Of a DNA stretch of 41,957 nucleotides, positions 37,009-41,957 are shown piece by piece. This DNA is from CAYMUC01 sp964471865 (GTDB lineage: Bacteria > Actinomycetota > Acidimicrobiia > Acidimicrobiales > Ilumatobacteraceae). Where the stretch lies: assembly GCA_964471865.1 (NCBI GenBank), contig CAYYHU010000018.1, positions 1-41,957 of the forward strand. Reading direction: 5' to 3'. The notes beneath the pieces were generated by a model. The model worked only from the letters and a program-made list of their open reading frames with translations, was not told the origin of the DNA and made no database searches. Both the position numbers and the translations under genes were made by a program. Positions within the stretch are counted from its first letter, which is position 1. Each line of letters starts with the position of its first letter.

Positions 37009-38913
37009 GTGAGCACCGGAGGGGACCTCGCACCCGAGCAACGTCAAGACGGACCCTCGACGGGAGCTCCTGGAGATGGGGCGCACTCGGTGGTGGTGAC
37101 GGCGCCCATGACCGCAACGGTCATCGAGGTCATGGTCAGCCCGGGCGCCGAGATCGCTGCGGGTTCGACCTTGATGGTCCTCGAGGCGATGAAGATGCAC
37201 CATCACGTCGTCGCGCCTCATTCCGCCGTGGTCCGCTCCGTGCTCGTCGCAGTGGGTGACACCGTGGCAGGAGATCAGGATCTCGTGGTGATCGACGGCA
37301 TCGGGAGCGCATCCCCAGCCCTCGACGAGGTCGACGATGATGTCGACACCACCCGGATTCGGCCCGATCTCGCGGCGCTCGTGGAACGTCGGGCTGCGAT
37401 TCTCGACTCAGCCCGTCCTGAGGCCGTCGCCCGACGTCACGCAACGGGGCGGCGAACGGCTCGGGAGAATCTCGCCGATCTCTGTGATCCGGGTTCCTTC
37501 GTCGAATACGGAGGTCTCGTCGTCGCCGCTCAGCGTCGCCGACGATCCGAGGACGATCTGATCGTGTCGACACCTGCTGATGGTCTCGTGGCGGGACGAG
37601 CGACGGTCAACGCGCCCACTTTTGGCCCTCGGGATGCGTCCTGTGTGGTGATGGCCTACGACTACACGGTTCTCGCCGGAACTCAAGGCCAGTTCAATCA
37701 TCACAAGAAGGACCGCATGCTCGATGTGGCTCGTCGGGATCGTCTTCCGGTGATCGTGTTCGCCGAGGGCGGTGGCGGTCGTCCCGGTGATACCGATGGT
37801 CTCGGCGTGGCCGGTCTCGACTGCTGGGCCTTTCGGGCCTTTGCCGAACTCTCGGGGAACGTGCCCCTCGTCGGGATCACGACGGGCTACTGCTTCGCGG
37901 GCAACGCAGCGTTGTTGGGAATGTGCGACATCGTCATCGCGACTCGCGAGTCCAATATCGGTATGGGCGGACCCGCCATGATCGAAGGCGGCGGGCTTGG
38001 GGTGGTCGCTCCGACCGATATCGGACCGTCCGATGTGCAGGAGGCCAACGGTGTCATCGACGTCCTCGTCGCCGATGAGGCCGAAGCGGTGGCGGTGGCG
38101 CGGACATTTCTCGGATACGCCCAGGGCGCGTTGCCGACCTGGCAGGAGGGCGACCCGTTCCGAGCCCGCCATCTGGTTCCCGAGGATCGCCGACGGGCCT
38201 ATGACATGCGCGCCGTGATCGACCTCGTGGCCGACACCGGATCGGTTCTCGAGTTACGTCGACGCTTCGGCCCCTCGATGATCACGGCACTCGCTCGCCT
38301 CGAAGGCCGTGCGATCGGCATCATCGCCAATGATCCCTCCCATCTCGGTGGGGCCATCGACGTCGATGCCGCCGACAAGGCCGCTCGCTTCATGCAGTTG
38401 TGCGATGCCTATGGATTTCCCGTCCTGTCACTATGTGACACGCCCGGAATGATGGTCGGCCCCGATATCGAAGCCCGGGCTCTCGTACGCCATTGCACCC
38501 GCATGTTCGTCACGGCGGCATCGATGAGTGTGCCCACGGTGACCGTGGTGCTGCGCAAGGGATATGGGCTCGGTGCTCAGGCGATGGCAGCCGGGTCGTT
38601 CCGGGCGCCGCTCGCCACGCTGGCCTGGCCGACGGGCGAGTTCGGAGGGATGGGACTCGAAGGTGCGGTGCGCCTCGGTTATCGCCGGGAGCTGGACGCG
38701 GTCGCCGATCCTGGTGAGCGCGCCGCTCTCGAGGCCGAGTTGATCGAGCGGATGTACGCCCACGGCACCGCGATCAACATGGCCACGCATCTCGAGATCG
38801 ACGATGTGATCGACCCAGCCGAAACACGCGGTGTGGTGGCGAAGTTGTTCCGATCGTCACCGGAAGTTTCTTGGCGCGATGGACCCCGGCGACCCATGAT
38901 CGATCCGTGGTGA
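37009..38913 (+). CDS. Biotinyl domain fused to acyl-CoA carboxyltransferase
   Basis: A 634-residue fusion. Residues about 27-100 form a biotin carboxyl carrier domain with the biotinylation motif LEAMKMHHHV (AMKM; the Lys carries biotin). The rest is a carboxyltransferase with both halves: N-terminal LADLCDPGSFVEYGGLV, FAEGGGGRPGD, SNIGMGGPAMIEGGGLGVV, and C-terminal GIIANDPSHLGGAIDVDAADKAARF (in parts), SLCDTPGMMVG, VVLRKGYGLGAQAM and WPTGEFGGMGLEGAV. No biotin carboxylase gene is near, so that subunit must be elsewhere. The acyl-CoA substrate is unknown. Starts from a GTG within the marR-shared gap; the stop overlaps the phosphatase start. Confidence 0.9.
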   Translation: MSTGGDLAPEQRQDGPSTGAPGDGAHSVVVTAPMTATVIEVMVSPGAEIAAGSTLMVLEAMKMHHHVVAPHSAVVRSVLVAVGDTVAGDQDLVVIDGIGSASPALDEVDDDVDTTRIRPDLAALVERRAAILDSARPEAVARRHATGRRTARENLADLCDPGSFVEYGGLVVAAQRRRRSEDDLIVSTPADGLVAGRATVNAPTFGPRDASCVVMAYDYTVLAGTQGQFNHHKKDRMLDVARRDRLPVIVFAEGGGGRPGDTDGLGVAGLDCWAFRAFAELSGNVPLVGITTGYCFAGNAALLGMCDIVIATRESNIGMGGPAMIEGGGLGVVAPTDIGPSDVQEANGVIDVLVADEAEAVAVARTFLGYAQGALPTWQEGDPFRARHLVPEDRRRAYDMRAVIDLVADTGSVLELRRRFGPSMITALARLEGRAIGIIANDPSHLGGAIDVDAADKAARFMQLCDAYGFPVLSLCDTPGMMVGPDIEARALVRHCTRMFVTAASMSVPTVTVVLRKGYGLGAQAMAAGSFRAPLATLAWPTGEFGGMGLEGAVRLGYRRELDAVADPGERAALEAELIERMYAHGTAINMATHLEIDDVIDPAETRGVVAKLFRSSPEVSWRDGPRRPMIDPW

Positions 38914-39614
38914 ACCAACCGGCAGGTCTGTTGAACTTCCGAGATGTCGGAGGTCGGATGGCCACGAGAGGCCGGGTGCGCCCAGGTGTGTTGTTTCGTT
39001 CCGAGATGCTGATGCGCCTCGAAGATCCGACATCGTTGGCATCCCACGGAATCGCCACGGTGATCGATCTTCGCAGTGATCGGGAACGTCTCGAACATCC
39101 CACCCCTGATCTCGACGGCGTGACTCGCTACGACATCACGATCGATCCGGGTGCCATGCGCCCTCCCGAGTCGGGGCTTCCCACCCTCGATGACGTCTAC
39201 CGACAGATCGTCGACTGGTGTGCACCCCAGGTGGCGCAATCCATCACGTTGATTGCTGAGAATGCCGAGCGCGGGGTGTTGGTGCACTGCACAGGAGGGA
39301 AAGATCGAACCGGAGTGGTGATCGGCGTGGCTCTCGAACTTCTCGGTGTCTCCGATGACGAGGTCGATGCGGATTACGCGTTGTCGGAGGCCATGTTGTC
39401 GGCATGGGCATCGCAGGCCCCGGCGAACATGATGGAAGACGCCGACTGGGATCAGATGGTGGCTGCTGGGCTGTTGTCATCCCCACCAGGAACGATGATC
39501 GGCATCCTGCAACGGTTGCGGCGGGAGCACGGTTCGGTGGGGAACTACCTCACCTCAGCGGGTCTCGAGCCCGATGCGATCTCGTTGCTCCGGCACCGTT
39601 TGATCGAGAACTGA
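38910..39614 (+). CDS. PtpB-like protein tyrosine phosphatase
   Basis: A 234-residue phosphatase of the PtpB/LipA-like family. The N terminus LLNFRDVGG is typical, followed by GVLFRSEML, IDLRSDRERLEHP, and an intact P-loop VHCTGGKDRTGVV (C127-x5-R133). Such enzymes act on phosphotyrosine, phosphoserine or phosphoinositides. It overlaps the carboxyltransferase stop (GTGA), so the two are translated together. It contrasts with the inactive-looking homologue at 33846-34355. A hairpin follows at 39634. Confidence 0.9.
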   Translation: MNQPAGLLNFRDVGGRMATRGRVRPGVLFRSEMLMRLEDPTSLASHGIATVIDLRSDRERLEHPTPDLDGVTRYDITIDPGAMRPPESGLPTLDDVYRQIVDWCAPQVAQSITLIAENAERGVLVHCTGGKDRTGVVIGVALELLGVSDDEVDADYALSEAMLSAWASQAPANMMEDADWDQMVAAGLLSSPPGTMIGILQRLRREHGSVGNYLTSAGLEPDAISLLRHRLIEN

Positions 39615-39633
39615 CCGTCTCGAACCCGAGCCA

Positions 39634-39658
39634 GCCGTCACGGGACACTCGTGATGGC
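39634..39658. terminator. Bidirectional hairpin between phosphatase and hydratase-family genes
   Basis: GCCGTCACG pairs with CGTGATGGC: nine base pairs including one G-U, with a 7-base loop. It lies in the 65-base gap between convergent genes. Confidence 0.5.
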
Positions 39659-39679
39659 GTGATCAGTGACCGGTGGTCG

Positions 39680-40744
39680 TCACCGAGTCGCCCGGAACGT
39701 CTCGGCGAAGCCAGGTTCACGCTCGTAGCGTTCGAATGCTCGCGCCACGAGATCGGCTGGGACGGCGCTCAGGGTGTGAGGGTTCCAGCGAGGTGACCGG
39801 TCCTTGTCCACGAGCGCGGCGCGGACTCCTTCGATGAGGTCATGGGACATGAGCACCTCGAGCACCACCGAATATTCGAGAGCCAGAGCAGATTCGAGGT
39901 CGGCGAGGTGTCGAGCCCGCGTGATCAAGGCATGGGTGAGCACGAGCGAGCTCGGTGACTTCGTCGCGATCACCTCGGCGAGACGATGCGCCTCGGCATG
40001 GTCGTCGCGTTCGAGTCGGGCGAGCACCGACGCCACATCGGGAGCGCCGAAACAGGTGTCGACCCACGACCGGGCCAGCGACAACGGAGCCTCATCGAAG
40101 CTCGCCACCGTGGCGGCATTCACCGCATCCGAGGCTGCGACCCCACTGGAGATCTGATCGATGAGCGTGTCGAAACCGTCCTTCGTGGTGAGGCGATCCG
40201 CGAGACCCATGTAGATCGCGTCGTTCCATCCGAGGTGTTCACCGCTCAATGCCGCCAGCATTCCGGTGTCGCCCGGCGCTCGGGACAGCAGCCAGGTTCC
40301 ACCGACGTCAGGGACGAATCCGATGGTCACCTCGGGCATCCCCACCTTGGAGGATTCCGTCACGAGTCGGTGCCTCGCATGGCCTGCCAGGCCGATTCCG
40401 CCTCCGAGCACGAGACCATCCATGAACGCGATCACGGGTGTGGCGCATCGGGCGATGCGGGCATTGAGGGTGTACTCCTCGAGGAAGAACCGGTAGGGCT
40501 CGGGATCCCCGGACAGAACTGCCGCTCGGGCGGTGACCATGTCCCCGCCGGCGCACAAGCCGCGGTCGCCCGCCCCGCGTAGAGCGATCGAGGTGATCTC
40601 ATCATCGGCGTCGTAGTCGTCGATGAGGACCTGGAGTTGTCGGATCATGTCGAGATCCAACGCGTTGATCGCCCGGGGTCGATTGAGGGTGATGAGGCCC
40701 AGTGGGCCGTGACGTTCACCGATGACGGTGGGTTCCTGAGTCAT
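39680..40744 (-). CDS. 3-hydroxyisobutyryl-CoA hydrolase-like enoyl-CoA hydratase family protein
   Basis: A 354-residue crotonase-fold enzyme. The oxyanion-hole blocks ALRGAGDRGLCAGGDM and FMDGLVLGGGIGLAGHARHR are present. MPEVTIGFVPDVGGTWLLSRAPG and the C-terminal LMSHDLIEGVRAALVDKDRSPRW (in two parts) mark the HIBCH subgroup, which cleaves 3-hydroxyisobutyryl-CoA in valine breakdown. It is longer than plain enoyl-CoA hydratases, in line with that group. ATG at 40744 overlaps the alcohol dehydrogenase stop (ATGA). Confidence 0.9.
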   Translation of the reverse strand: MTQEPTVIGERHGPLGLITLNRPRAINALDLDMIRQLQVLIDDYDADDEITSIALRGAGDRGLCAGGDMVTARAAVLSGDPEPYRFFLEEYTLNARIARCATPVIAFMDGLVLGGGIGLAGHARHRLVTESSKVGMPEVTIGFVPDVGGTWLLSRAPGDTGMLAALSGEHLGWNDAIYMGLADRLTTKDGFDTLIDQISSGVAASDAVNAATVASFDEAPLSLARSWVDTCFGAPDVASVLARLERDDHAEAHRLAEVIATKSPSSLVLTHALITRARHLADLESALALEYSVVLEVLMSHDLIEGVRAALVDKDRSPRWNPHTLSAVPADLVARAFERYEREPGFAETFRATR

Positions 40745-41865
40745 TGATCCTCCTCGTTCATCACGACGACGGCGCGTCCCACGATCTCGCCGCGGTCGAG
40801 CGCCTCGTAGGTCGCGGCGGCCTCGTCGAGTCCGACACGACGTGTGATCACCCCGCTGAGGTCGATGTGTCCCTCGGCGACGAGACCGAGGATCTCGGGC
40901 ATGTCGCTGCGAGTTCGCGCTCCATAGGACCCACTGATCGTGATGCCGCGCCGCACCAGATGGGTGATGCCGATACTGGCTGTCGTGTCCGTGGCGGCGA
41001 GTCCCACCGCGACCATGTGGCCACCATCGCGAACCGAGGCGACCGCCGCCTCGAACGAGGCCGGTCGCCCGACCGCCTCGAAGGCCACGTCCACACCCTC
41101 GCCGGCGGTGAGTTCTCGCAGCGCTGCGGGAGCGCTCGTTGCCGATGCGTCGATCGTGTCGGTGGCGCCGAGACGTGCGGCGGTCGCGAGTTTGTCGCCG
41201 GCCAGATCCACAGCGATCACCCGATCTGCTCCCCGAGCCCGAGCGATCTGGACGATATTGAGCCCGATGCCCCCGACGCCGAACACCGCCACCGTCATAC
41301 CCGCCTCGAGAGACGCACCGTGTCGGACGGCTCCGTAGGCGGTGAACACCGAGCAGCCGATGATCGCCCCCGCAACTGGATCGACACCTGGAGGAAGAAT
41401 GAAGACGTCGGTGGCGGGCACGACGCAGTACTCGGCCAATCCAGCCATGGAGTACATGGCGAGAACGGAGCCATCGGCGCGCTGCAGGCGGCTGGTGCCG
41501 TCATAGAGGACTCCTCGGCCACGGTTGAGCGCGAAGAAGGTCTCACAGAGGTCGTCGCGGCCGCGCTGACAGAAGCGGCAGGTCCCACACGGCATGATGA
41601 ATGCGCTCACGACGGTGTCTCCCACCGCGACATGGTCGACTCCATCTCCCAGGCCGACGACGGCCCCGGAGATCTCATGTCCCATGACACAGGGACACGG
41701 AAAGGGAATATCACCATTCATGACATGGAGATCGGTATGGCACACGCCGCAGGCTCGGGTTCGAATCAAGACTTCGCCGGGCCCGGGTGCGGGGATCGGT
41801 ATCGCCTCGACCACGAGTTGCTCACGGGGTCCGGGCAGGATCGCCGCTCGCATCATCGTGTCCAT
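40741..41865 (-). CDS. Zinc-dependent medium-chain alcohol dehydrogenase
   Basis: A 374-residue MDR enzyme. Catalytic zinc ligands lie in RACGVCHTDLHV and MGHEISG. The structural zinc loop is CGTCRFCQRGRDDLC. The coenzyme site is AVFGVGGIGLNIVQIARARGAD, with an acidic residue in VIAVDLAGDK that favours NAD over NADP. The group includes class III-like and aryl/alkyl alcohol dehydrogenases; the substrate is not clear. The ATG at 41865 has GGGAGAG 7 bases upstream. It leads the coupled pair with the HIBCH-like gene. The last 92 bases of the window upstream of it hold no gene. Confidence 0.92.
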   Translation of the reverse strand: MDTMMRAAILPGPREQLVVEAIPIPAPGPGEVLIRTRACGVCHTDLHVMNGDIPFPCPCVMGHEISGAVVGLGDGVDHVAVGDTVVSAFIMPCGTCRFCQRGRDDLCETFFALNRGRGVLYDGTSRLQRADGSVLAMYSMAGLAEYCVVPATDVFILPPGVDPVAGAIIGCSVFTAYGAVRHGASLEAGMTVAVFGVGGIGLNIVQIARARGADRVIAVDLAGDKLATAARLGATDTIDASATSAPAALRELTAGEGVDVAFEAVGRPASFEAAVASVRDGGHMVAVGLAATDTTASIGITHLVRRGITISGSYGARTRSDMPEILGLVAEGHIDLSGVITRRVGLDEAAATYEALDRGEIVGRAVVVMNEEDQ

Positions 41866-41957
41866 GGCTGCTCTCCCATCCCGTCGAACGCGCCAACCAT
41901 CCTGGCATCTTGGGCCATCGAACCGTGAGAGGGATGGGGACTGCGCTACAGGCTGAA

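Noticed and set aside
40744..41928. A 394-codon plus-strand open frame opposite the alcohol dehydrogenase gene
   Set aside because: Composition is His/Arg/Asp-rich with no recognisable motif, while the minus strand encodes a clear zinc dehydrogenase.

Overview
The window is a gene-dense, high-GC stretch with 49 protein genes on both strands. No rRNA, tRNA, CRISPR array or insertion sequence was seen. The longest gap without a gene is about 190 bases (15638-15826). The gene set points to Actinomycetota: a SigR/RsrA-type sigma/anti-sigma pair, an MhuD-like heme oxygenase, a type I pantothenate kinase, a WXG100 protein, a SEC-C-tagged methionine aminopeptidase, and an actinobacterial Tad pilus operon in the order TadZ-TadA-TadB-TadC-Flp-TadE. 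Many genes have a TAnnnT -10 hexamer only 5-9 bases before a GTG or ATG start, which is the leaderless promoter layout common in this phylum. A deep branch such as Acidimicrobiia is a reasonable guess but is inference.

Layout. 1-1593: end of serS overlapping pdxH. 1647-3726 (-): thioredoxin, CcdA-like transporter and a poly-gamma-glutamate-hydrolase-like protein in one coupled operon. 3757-10042: MBL hydrolase, glycosyltransferase, dut, orn, MhuD-like protein, CoA-transferase and M20 amidohydrolase. 10065-12160 (+): Nudix protein, a lone WXG100 protein, a thiamine-binding-like/HTH fusion and a HAD hydrolase. 12179-15637: coaA, a solitary DNA methyltransferase behind a G10 tract, and map. 15827-23238 (+): an eleven-gene Tad operon ending in a BTAD regulator. 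23308-29175 (-): disA, radA, an LppM-like lipoprotein and clpC. 29326-30318: polyprenyl diphosphate synthase.

30335-36419 (-) reads sigR, rsrA, small membrane protein, tilS, then a phosphatase-like protein, an epimerase-like protein, a PlsC-like protein, an alpha/beta hydrolase and a flavin oxidoreductase. The first three of the last five each appear to lack a canonical catalytic residue: Cys in HCX5R, Lys in YXXXK, and the HX4D motif. This run of apparent pseudoenzymes is the most unusual gene set here. 36481-41865: a MarR repressor diverges from a biotinyl-carboxyltransferase fusion plus tyrosine phosphatase operon. A perfect 15-bp palindrome in the 18-bp gap covers both -10 boxes. A 3-hydroxyisobutyryl-CoA hydrolase-like gene and a zinc alcohol dehydrogenase follow on the other strand.

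Three convergent junctions carry strong hairpins that probably act as bidirectional terminators (7037-7063, 23275-23302, 39634-39658). All functional calls come from reading motifs by eye; no database search was run.
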